Part shown: positions 8,883 through 15,807 of the stretch, one piece after another
Layout of the letters: every line of letters begins with the position of its first letter
Numbering within the stretch: the first letter of the stretch is position 1
Source: Lunasporangiospora selenospora
Lineage: Eukaryota > Mortierellomycota > Mortierellomycetes > Mortierellales > Mortierellaceae
Direction: 5' to 3'
NCBI GenBank assembly: GCA_015680635.1
Contig: JAABOA010000154.1
Coordinates: forward strand, 1 to 15,807
DNA length: 15,807 nucleotides
Program-made: the position numbers and the translations under genes
The notes under the pieces: generated by a model
The model's input: the letters and a program-made list of their open reading frames with translations, nothing else
Told to the model about the DNA's origin: nothing
The model's database searches: none

Positions 8883-9798
8883 ATATTGTACTGATGAGAT
8901 CCATGATGCTGGGTAGGGGCCGCAAAGACAGGCACTAGAAAGCCGTTAGCACAACCAATGAATGCAGTCCTCTCCCTCACTTACGTCCATCAATGTGGAA
9001 GAACCCAAGGACGACCTCGTCGCTCACCACGTTCATTACAACGTCTAATATCATATACTCCTCCTCTTCGCCGTTTTGAAAAATATGCTCGTAATCCTTG
9101 CACTCGCCCTCATGAGCCAAGTCCCGCACATTCTCCAGCATCACTTCCTTTGCTTGTGAATGCAAAAAGTGTTTGTCGTCAGTGGTAGTCGTAGTATGGA
9201 TAAGGTCGGGAGCCGATGTCAAGTTGTTGTTTGTCGCATTGCTACCATTCTGAAGACCAGTCTGTCCTAAACCTTTTGCCAGCATGGCGTCTGCGGAGGA
9301 GACCTGCGTAAGCGAAGCTGCAGAGGCAGATTTGGAAGCATGCATCTGCCGTCCGAGCTTACGCTGCTGCCATTCTGGACAAACATTCTTGAACCGACAT
9401 CTTTACGCCAAAGGATAATGGAATGAAGCAGGTTGTTAGTATGGAGAGGGAAAAAAAGTTGGGTCTCGAGAGATTCAGTAGAAAGGATGTGGATGAGTTG
9501 AGCCTTACCGAGTAACGCTACCATAAAGATTATGCACATCCATGAAGGCATTCAAATCTTTCCGAGCAAGCTTAGCCTCATCAGGATGAATGTAGTCGAA
9601 AAAGGACTTGCCAAGAAGCTGTTTGTACTTTGCGCTTACTGCTCGTTGAACAGAAGTGGACAGATAGATAAACCTTAGATCACCATAGGTCATCAATGCC
9701 CAAAAACAATGGACAGACTCGATGCCCGAGGAACTATCAGCCTTTTGTGATGGGGACCCCTGCGAGGTGCCGCTGTGGATGTGTTGCGAGGAATCCAT
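6814..9798 (-). CDS. PAS domain and GATA zinc-finger transcription factor, white-collar-2-like
   Basis: Join is complement(6814..8673,8777..8838,8985..9400,9509..9798), 875 residues. White-collar-type proteins are nuclear DNA-binding factors in light, clock or nutrient responses. A PAS domain starts near residue 28 with LLGKSFFDYIHPDEA at 61-75. It is interrupted by a roughly 95-residue low-complexity insert (about 108-205) and resumes with YMILDVVMNVVSDEVVLGFF. A second beta-rich, PAS-like region spans about 315-415 and ends YGHIIFACFQTS. A long Ser/Pro/Gly-rich stretch follows. The GATA finger is C760-X2-C763-X18-C782-X2-C785, with SPEWRRG between the cysteine pairs and CNACGLRYSRSVARQNR at its end. 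This is the CX2CX18CX2C form typical of white-collar proteins. A Lys-rich tail (about 808-828) may be a nuclear signal. The LOV photoactive motif (NCRFLQ) is absent, so direct flavin photosensing is unlikely. The start is the ATG at 9798. Whether it is a true WC-2 orthologue or a paralogue is open. Confidence 0.88.
7087..7164 (-). other. GATA-type zinc finger coding segment
   Basis: This segment encodes Cys760 to Cys785 of the PAS-GATA factor. The cysteine pairs CESC and CNAC are separated by 18 residues containing SPEWRRG, the hallmark of the fungal white-collar finger subclass. The basic segment RQNRLAQKQ follows directly and would contact DNA. Confidence 0.93.
8848..8878. repeat. (GA)15 / (CT)15 microsatellite inside an intron
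   Basis: A run of about 15 AG dinucleotides, read as CT repeats on the minus strand, lies in the second intron of the PAS-GATA gene. Only GACTTCTAG separates it from the next exon at 8838, so it serves as the polypyrimidine tract of that 3' splice site. The array is likely to vary in length between strains. Confidence 0.9.
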
Positions 9799-11138
9799 GG
9801 TGGAGTGTGATGATGACCCTAATGGTGGCGGATGACGAGCAAAGAGACACAAGATCGTTTGTGCACGCGTTGGTAGAGTCGCTGAAACTGCCTGTGTGCG
9901 GGCGGATGGCCTCGAAGGGCAAGTCAGATGGCAGAATAGATGACTGATTCAAGCGTGGGATTTATGAGAAGGTCCAAGGGTCAGGTTGATGACGGGACTT
10001 TTTTTTCCAAGTGAGCCTTGAAGCAGATGGTATGGCTGCTGCGGCCAGCGTTAATAGAGCGGGTAGAGTTGAAATGAACAACGTGCAGGTGGCTGTAGGC
10101 CAGGAGGTTGGGCGGGGACAACGGTTGCAGCGGTTAGAGTATCGGATAGAGAGAATGCACGGATGAATGATAATCGCAATGCAGCAATTGCAAAGGAGAA
10201 AAAAAATAGGTCTGGGAATGGTGGTGGACAAGCCGAGAAAGTTGATTAGGTGATTAAGATGGCAGACCACGATGTTCATATGAGAAATTTTAAAAAGCAC
10301 AGGCTCCGAGACACCTGTGTGCAATTAAGGAGAGTCATATTCGAGTGGGTCGACACGGTCCAAGATGAAGTCATCAAGGATCAATTACCCTGGAGTGTCC
10401 CCAAGCTAGGATACAGATACTGGGCCAACCTTCTGTTCGATTCGAATGCTAGTCGCATTTTCATCTCGGAATTCTCGAGCTGTTTTATTCATTCTTGTCA
10501 CTTTAAATGAGTCTAGAACAATAGGTTAAACGAGTCGTTTTGAAGAGACGAGTTTTGGGTACATCGCTGGACTGAGAAGGATGAGGATGATGGCTCGGTA
10601 TGATTAATCTTTTGGTCTATGCATTGGTTCAAGGATACAGGAGTATAAAAATGAATAACGCATCACAAGAGTCCAAGTTCCGATTGTTAACCAGCAATAC
10701 GGGTTCCCGAACTCGCGTGGCGTCCACGAAGAGAGGGTCCAAAAGAAGGTTTCAGGGGAATTTGCAGCGTCCGCATTAATGATCAACAGGGTAAAAGTCG
10801 AACAGCACTGGTCCAGATTACAAACCTCAAATTTCATGCACCCCGACCCTTTTTGCAAGTGGGATCGTGGGAGGGCAATAACAAAACCAAGTGTCTGAGG
10901 CAAGCCTCACAATCCTTGTCCAGGTGGAAAGCAATTTCCAAAGATTTTTCCAAAGCTAGCCTCTCAATCCGTTTGTCGACGCTCAAAGTGAAATATTTCA
11001 ATTAGACGGGGCGCAGCCGAAAGCCAACGGCCCTCTATTTGAGAGTTGCAAAATGATCTTTTTATCCATTCCCATTTGCAGCTCCATCTGGCACTTGGCA
11101 TCTCATCCGCCGGTCTGCACTTGTCAAAATCATCTTAG
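9799..11138. promoter_or_regulatory. Divergent intergenic region between the PAS-GATA gene and the TRAF7-like gene
   Basis: The part next to 9799 is the leader of the PAS-GATA gene, pyrimidine-rich on its coding strand up to about 10200. The part near 11000-11138 precedes the TRAF7-like exons and may hide that gene's first exon. A TATAAAA word lies at 10644-10650 on the plus strand, immediately before an ATG that opens a 42-codon Ser/Arg-rich frame (10651-10779). A 99-codon minus frame (10604-10903) has no recognisable motif. No tRNA or other RNA gene was seen. Confidence 0.35.
10259..10510 (+). CDS. Small hypothetical open frame
   Basis: An 83-codon frame starts with an ATG at 10259 and stops at 10508-10510. 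It begins MADHDVHMRNFKKHRLRD and has a charged helical-looking middle (RRVIFEWVDTVQDEVIKDQL) with aromatic residues after it. The first half looks protein-like, but no family is recognised. It sits in the expected promoter region of the minus-strand PAS-GATA gene. It could be a small gene, a first exon of something downstream, or chance; chance is the default. Confidence 0.15.
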   Translation: MADHDVHMRNFKKHRLRDTCVQLRRVIFEWVDTVQDEVIKDQLPWSVPKLGYRYWANLLFDSNASRIFISEFSSCFIHSCHFK

Positions 11139-13466
11139 ACCTGTCACATCTCCTCCAAGCTGTTCTCCACAATCAATTCACCGGTTGCGAGTTCCTCGCC
11201 CGAGCTCTCAAGCTCGGCGGCTCGCACACCGCTTACTCATTCCGTCGAGCAACAGCCCTCAACTTCTTCGTTGGACCTGTCACATAGCCAAAGCCAAGCT
11301 AACGAAGCAGATGAAACTGAAGTAGAGTTTTTACATACGCCGTCGCCATCAATCCTCTGCCCAGTGTATGTAGGCAGAGTGCAAAAACACCGTGCCAGTG
11401 CTGGTGAATTGTCCCGTCCCGTGTTTTTATGAAGAACCCTTGGTGCTGAAATGATCACTACTCTCCCTCTTGCATAGTTGTCATGATGTCTGTCGTGACC
11501 CCGTTATTACCAACGGGTGCAACCACTCCTACTGTACTACCTGTATATACCACAGTCTGGAGATCGAGCCTTTTTGCCCTCTTTGCCGATCGCGTATCAA
11601 AATCGAAGGTATCTATAACATGCAAAGGGTAGCGCCGGCCAACTTCTCTACGCGTCATATCCAGAAAAAAAGGGGGAGGAGTTTTAATAATAGTATCGTC
11701 TTGTTATTTGAATGACGCATCCTAGATCTACACCCCAATCTTGCTTTGGCAGGCTTAATTTCAGAACTGCTTGTGTACTGCTCTAACAAGAAATATGGAT
11801 GCCCACAGATTGTTCGCCAAGACGCTCTTCATGGTCATGTTCTCTACTGTTCGTATGCTCCCTCAATCTGTCCTAACAAGGGTCTCGGCTGCAACTATAA
11901 AGGTATCTATCCTCTGGACCTTCATGCTGAATCAACTTTGATCCTCGACTGGGATCCAAGGATATGGCTAATAGGAGTCGGCCTGTTTTGATCAACTAGG
12001 TACCATGAGGGATTTGCGAGACCATCTCCAGACGTGTGTCTACGAGCGTTTCAAAGGCTACATAGAAGTCACCAACAAGAGATTCGAGACATTGGAGTCC
12101 ATGATATCAGTATGTTGACCTTTGGTCAGTTGGACACGAGAAAGGGTGTATTCAAAGATTCTCTAACTCTCTAGGCGGACTGGTCCTGGAACATGACTAT
12201 TAGGAACAATCCAGACAAATTGAGAACCTGCAAAGAATAATCCGTTCAGGAAAGAGTGTTAATTACTCTGGAGGCTCGTCTAGTAACCTGGCTGCTTTAG
12301 CTCTCCTATCTACCGAACCGGATCTCATTTCAAACGACATTTCTTCGAGAGGCGAAAGCTCATCTGGCGCAAGGCGGCAGGTCGTGTCTACTTTTCCACA
12401 CGACGAAATTACATGCCATCGGACCATCTCAGCCCATACCTGCGGTGTTACCAGTGTTGCCGTGAGCCAGGACAGAGTATATGCAGGAGCTCATGATGGC
12501 AGCACCAAAGTGTTCGATATTTCAACAGGTGAACTTATCCGGGATGCAAAGGGTCATACTATGTCTGTCTGGGGACTGGCTGTCATGCCTTCTGGAGATC
12601 GATACTTCAGTGCTGGATCAGACGGCACAATCAAAGTTTGGGATCTAGGCGAAAATACCAGTGAGGCCACTCTCATCAAGACACTGCCGGATCATAATGC
12701 CAAGGTGTATGGGCTTGTTGTGGACAATGGTAGACTTTACTCAGCCTCGTCGGACAAAACTATCAAGGTGTGGGACACGGAGACTTTAGAGTGCCTTGCA
12801 ACATTCCAAGGTCATACTGGCGGTGTGAATTGTCTGGCAGCTAGAACAGATACCAGTGCTCGTCAGCTGGTGACGGGATCCTCGGATAAAACTATCAAAT
12901 TATGGGACGTAACAACAGGAACCTGTCTCAACACTGTGCGACGTGGAACAAGTGAAGTCCTGGATGTAGCGGTTGGCGACGGAATGTTGTTCGGCAGTAC
13001 TTATGATGCCGTGATTAATGTCTATGATCTGAACGAGATCCGAGAACTAGGAACTCTGAGTGGGCATAACTGGGAAGTCTGGCAGCTAGAATATGGACAA
13101 GGACACTTGTTCAGTGCCAGTTTCGACCATACCATCAAGCGCTGGGACCCAAGGCGTTTCCAATGTGACCTCACGCTAAAGGGACACAAAAGTAAGCGCG
13201 TGTTCTTTGCAATTGATCGAGACACGGGCGAATGAGATGTTTATTGGTTTGTACTTTCTAACCCGGACTTGGATTTTTGTGAATTTTAGGCTTTGTTCAT
13301 GGTATGGCACTGGCTGAGAATTGCTTGGTGACAGGATGTGCTGACAGAACCATAAAGGTAAGCAAGTTTACTGCCACATGAACCATGATGTTGAAGTTTG
13401 CACTTTCAAGACAGCTGACATTCAATATTTCCCAACCATGGTGGTTTTATACAGATTTGGCGGTAG
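11139..13466 (+). CDS. TRAF7-like protein: RING finger, TRAF-type zinc finger, coiled coil, WD40 propeller (N-terminus unresolved)
   Basis: Join is 11139..11365, 11478..11608, 11753..11902, 12000..12109, 12204..13191, 13290..13357, 13455..13466, giving 561 visible residues. The domain order matches TRAF7, a RING E3 ubiquitin ligase of signalling and stress pathways. The first ~70 residues are Ser-rich. The C3HC4 RING has Cys74, Cys77, Cys90, His92, Cys95, Cys98, Cys109 and Cys112. TRAF-type zinc-finger motifs follow (YCSNKKYGC, HGHVLYC, CPNKGLGC, HLQTC, about 124-185), then a short coiled coil (RFETLESMIS-EQSRQIENLQRII). Seven WD40 repeats run from about residue 278 to the end, with DKTIKVWD-type strands; the seventh ends DRTIKIWR. 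Introns are 94-144 bases. No in-frame ATG follows the TAG at 11136-11138. That TAG may end a 3' splice site (CATCTTAG), with the start codon in an unfound upstream exon. The substrate is unknown. Confidence 0.85.
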
Positions 13467-13617
13467 ATAAGACCTGCATGGTCCTCCGCCTCCTTTCAAT
13501 ATCGGCGGAAAAAAAAGAGCTGAGGACTGAGAGTAGTTTTATTGCTCGAGTCTTTATGCAGAGAAGAGAAAAAAAAAGTAAAAAAAAAAAAAAATTGGGA
13601 GCGCTGGGTATGATAAA
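13467..13617. terminator. Shared convergent 3' flank with A tracts
   Basis: Only 151 bases separate the stop of the TRAF7-like gene (plus) from the stop of the EF-hand gene (minus). The spacer contains several A runs on the plus strand, including nine at 13569-13577 and about 15 at 13580-13594. The two 3' untranslated regions probably overlap. The exact polyadenylation signals are not clear; no canonical AATAAA was identified. Confidence 0.4.
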
Positions 13618-14369
13618 CTAGGCGTCTTTGTTGGCTGCACTGGCAGACTTGTCATCATTGTCCTCGTTCCTGGAAGCCACAAGCATCAATTGGTTGTCAT
13701 ATCCATGCTTTTGAAGATCCCTCCACGTCGCTTCAGGCTCGCTGTTGGTCTGCAAGTTGTACATTTCCATAAATCCCTTCAGTTTCAAGTTGCCCTTGTC
13801 GTCAACGTCGAGGAACCCTCTAATCTCAGCACGAGAGTCCTCGTCAAACTATAAAAGTAACAACAGTTTGATCCAGTGGCAAAGAGTGGCAAACGATAGC
13901 AAAGGATACGATTACATTAGAGAATAGTACTACAGACGGCCAAAATCACATCACCAATTTCATAGCACCTATTCATACCACATCGCCGTTCGTGTCCCTG
14001 GCAAAGTTGTCCAACTCGTGGTCGTTGAGAACGCCGTCTAAATTGTCAACCAAGAAAAGAATTGAAAAAAAGAGTTAATAATGCTTGGATATGGTTTTAA
14101 TAAGCATGCATTGAGGTCTCGAATTGCTGGGGCTACCTTTGTCAACATCGTATTTGTGGAAAATGGCCTATTAGAAAGATTGGGGTGCCAAGAATTAGCA
14201 ATGCTGTCGCGCTCCACCTGTGACCGATCCTAAAGCAGAAGCACATGTGATTGGCATTTGGAAACCAATGTGGTTATGGATGCAATTTACATACCACCAA
14301 TGCATCCCAGCACGCCTGTGTCAGATCGCCTTCATCATCAACAAGATTTGGAGGAACAACCGATGACAT
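13618..14369 (-). CDS. Small EF-hand calcium-binding protein
   Basis: Join is complement(13618..13848,13979..14037,14137..14167,14295..14369), 396 bases and 131 residues. The first EF-hand loop is textbook: residues 32-43 read DVDKDGVLNDHE, with acidic positions 1, 3 and 5, Gly at 6, Leu at 8 and Glu at 12. A second loop (69-80, DVDDKGNLKLKG) keeps Asp1, Asp3, Gly6 and Leu8 but has Gly in place of the position-12 Glu, so it probably binds calcium weakly or not at all. A conserved-looking EPEATWRDLQKHGYD segment follows, then an acidic/Ala-Ser tail. No signal peptide or membrane span is present, suggesting a cytosolic sensor or adaptor. Introns of 130, 99 and 127 bases split the EF-hands. The start is the ATG at 14369. 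The specific family is not identified. Confidence 0.85.
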
Positions 14370-14998
14370 CTTCAATAAAATCCTGACCGAGAGAAGAGGA
14401 GAAAGGTCTGCTGGAAAAGAATCCTCGCACTCAGCCAGTGTTATGACTGGCTAAGACTTTCATGTTAGGAAGGAACTATTCCACTTGTGCAGGTTCGGGT
14501 GTTCTCCACGAACTCCGTATTGAAAGCACAGTCAGGAGCAACAGCCGATACATTATTGACTGGGTCAGCCATTGAGGACTAGAGCGGTGCTAAAGCGCCA
14601 ACCTGCCGTTTATGGGGTCTGAAAGCAGTGGACCATGTGCCTCGGCGCCAAAGTGTAGTGCTAGTCAAACATTACGACAAGCCGACGTAGTATTGACAAG
14701 AGTGAAGGGGACCTAGTTCAAGCATACCAAGGGACCTGGTAATATGGGCTATAATGTTGCTAGTAAACCAAGATACGGTGTCCATATGCAGCTATTCTAC
14801 TGGCATCCTGGAGCTGAGGGGGAAAAAAAGACGCCGACTCTGAAAAGACGCCTCTCGGAGTACCAAAGCCGATCTGACCCGTGCAAGTCAAGGATATTCT
14901 CAACCTCTATACTTGAGGTTGATTTGGTGCAAGCCACAGTCACTCATAAACAGATCAGTGTTGCCATGTTCCTCTTTGTACTCTCTCCTTCCGGCACC
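14370..14998. promoter_or_regulatory. Divergent promoter region between the EF-hand and mitoribosomal genes
   Basis: The EF-hand gene (minus) and the mS42-like gene (plus) start 629 bases apart, head to head, so they probably share this region. No other gene is supported. A plus frame from the ATG at 14744 is open and in frame with the mitoribosomal ATG at 14999, giving a possible 85-residue N-terminal extension. It lacks targeting or family features and is more likely leader sequence. Confidence 0.4.
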
Positions 14999-15807
14999 AT
15001 GTTTCGCTCAGCACTCCGTCTTCACAGGGTCAGGGATCATCAATGCAGGAACCGGGATTTACTCACATGCTTGTCTCACCTAACATGGCACTGACAGATT
15101 AAGTCTCTCGGTTGTTGGTCATCTCTTTAGACAATTGCCTCGCCTATTGCCTCGTCTTACAAGGCAATTGCCCGGTTCCACTCTGTCCCAGGACTACCAT
15201 ACGTTGTGACTGAGGGTGTCAGGCCTCTTCTGTCGCCTGCTGCCTTGAAGTTGATCTACGCTGACCACCAAACTGGCCTTGTTAACCGCCTCAACGAGCT
15301 CATTGCCGGTATGTGTATACCTTTTATGGTGGTCGAGTTGGAAAAAATAATGGCGCCCTACTGCATGAGCTTCGTATGTTCCGAGCTCTCCGTCACGTCC
15401 CAAGCCATAACACCCACTAACATGTTGAGTTTACGTCCCCTGCAGGCACCCCATATGAGGAGAAGCTCTATTATGAAATCCTTATCGATAGTGCTCGGTC
15501 CTTGAATGACACTCAGATTTTTAACAACGCCTCTCAGGCTTGGAACAACGACTTTTTCTTGAGGTCACTGGTAAGAATCTGGACATTCTTCTTCCTTGAC
15601 TATTGGCAATTGCCGGACAAAGGCGATACTACAGGTGTAGACAGTAGATTGACAGAGATCATTCTAACCCTCTTAACGATCTTTCATAACTCGCTACATC
15701 TAGTCGCCTAAGCCCAGTGACATGTCGGAAGCCCTTGCCAAGAAGATCTCCGAGTCGTTTGGAAGCGTTGAGATTTTCAAGAGAGAGTTTGAGACCAACG
15801 CCCTTGG
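14999..15807 (+). CDS. Mitochondrial small ribosomal subunit protein of the superoxide-dismutase fold, mS42/mS43 type (5' part)
   Basis: Join is 14999..15028, 15131..15308, 15446..15570, 15704..>15807; 145 residues are visible before the right end. The first ten residues, MFRSALRLHR, are basic and lack acidic residues, as expected of a mitochondrial presequence, and CACC precedes the ATG. The rest follows the Fe/Mn superoxide dismutase fold: FHSVPGLPYVVTEGVRPLLS, then LKLIYADHQTGLVNRLNELI, IFNNASQAWNNDFF and FGSVEIFKREFETNALG. Two metal-ligand positions are not His: LHH of the enzymes is LIY (Ile52), and WNH is WNN (Asn104). Loss of ligands is the hallmark of the ribosomal mS42/mS43 proteins (yeast Mrp1 and Rsm26). 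The choice between the two is not possible from this fragment. Introns of 102, 137 and 133 bases are in phase; the first uses an atypical GTCAGG donor. Confidence 0.85.

Noticed and set aside
8892-8940. The 43-base segment as a constitutive coding exon of the PAS-GATA gene.
   Set aside because: With the only GT donor available it ends two bases into a codon and leads to TAA in the next exon. Skipping it restores the frame PYKGFWSNGICGEP. It is kept only as a candidate poison exon.
9386-9403. RCRFKN resembling the NCRFLQ flavin-binding motif of LOV domains.
   Set aside because: It lies after the HPDEA segment, at the position of a later PAS strand, whereas NCRFLQ should follow the LLGK-type segment. 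The equivalent position here is KSFFDY.
10690-10715. GGGTTCCCGAACTC resembling a tRNA T-arm.
   Set aside because: No D-arm, anticodon arm or acceptor stem can be drawn around it on either strand.
10651-10779. 42-codon Ser/Arg-rich frame directly after a TATAAAA word.
   Set aside because: A start codon adjacent to a TATA box is not a plausible gene start, and no motif or splice context supports it.
11053-11325. 90-codon plus-strand frame starting at an ATG as the N-terminus of the TRAF7-like protein.
   Set aside because: It is in a different frame from the RING exon and has Arg/Pro/Ser composition typical of a shadow frame. The alternative frame reads directly into the RING.
12201-12203. In-frame TAG in the coiled-coil part of the TRAF7-like gene, suggesting a pseudogene.
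   Set aside because: The TAG is explained as the end of a 3' splice site (ACTATTAG). Joining 12109 to 12204 is in phase and gives a coherent coiled coil.
14744-14998. In-frame N-terminal extension of the mitoribosomal protein.
   Set aside because: The extension has no family features, and it would bury the basic presequence MFRSALRLHR, which has a good start context of its own.

Overview
The window looks like a nuclear segment from a filamentous, probably early-diverging fungus (Mucoromycota or Mortierellomycota type). The assignment is an inference from several features. Genes are split by many short introns, mostly about 60-200 bases. Branch sites are CTAAC/CTGAC-like. Promoters are CT-rich. 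The gene content combines a PAS-GATA (white-collar-like) factor with a TRAF7-like RING/TRAF/WD40 protein. All exon joins below were worked out by hand from splice signals, reading frame and remembered family features, without database searches.

Layout from left to right. (1) The 5' part of the V-ATPase proteolipid c'' gene (minus, running off the left end). (2) A complete four-exon coatomer zeta gene (minus, 994-1948). (3) A gene-poor stretch of about 2.8 kb (1949-4769) with homopolymer runs, a T-poor purine-biased block and one possible relic or terminal exon on the minus strand. (4) A two-exon helical protein of unknown function (minus, 4770-5724). (5) A four-exon, 875-residue PAS-GATA transcription factor (minus, 6814-9798). 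(6) A divergent intergenic region of 1.3 kb. (7) A TRAF7-like protein with RING, TRAF-type zinc finger, short coiled coil and a seven-bladed WD40 propeller (plus, 11139-13466, N-terminus unresolved). (8) A small EF-hand protein (minus, 13618-14369), convergent with (7). (9) The 5' part of a superoxide-dismutase-fold mitochondrial ribosomal protein of the mS42/mS43 type (plus, from 14999 to the right end), divergent from (8).

The genes do not form one pathway. V-ATPase c'' and coatomer zeta both belong to endomembrane function, but neighbours in fungal genomes are often unrelated. The most interesting observations concern splicing. There is a likely GC-AG intron in the V-ATPase gene. The PAS-GATA gene has a (GA)n microsatellite directly against a 3' splice site and a candidate 43-base poison exon in the same intron. 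The TRAF7-like gene has a competing 3' splice site that would give a propeller-less protein, and a final coding exon of only 12 bases that completes the last propeller blade. No convincing mobile element, CRISPR array, tRNA or rRNA was seen.
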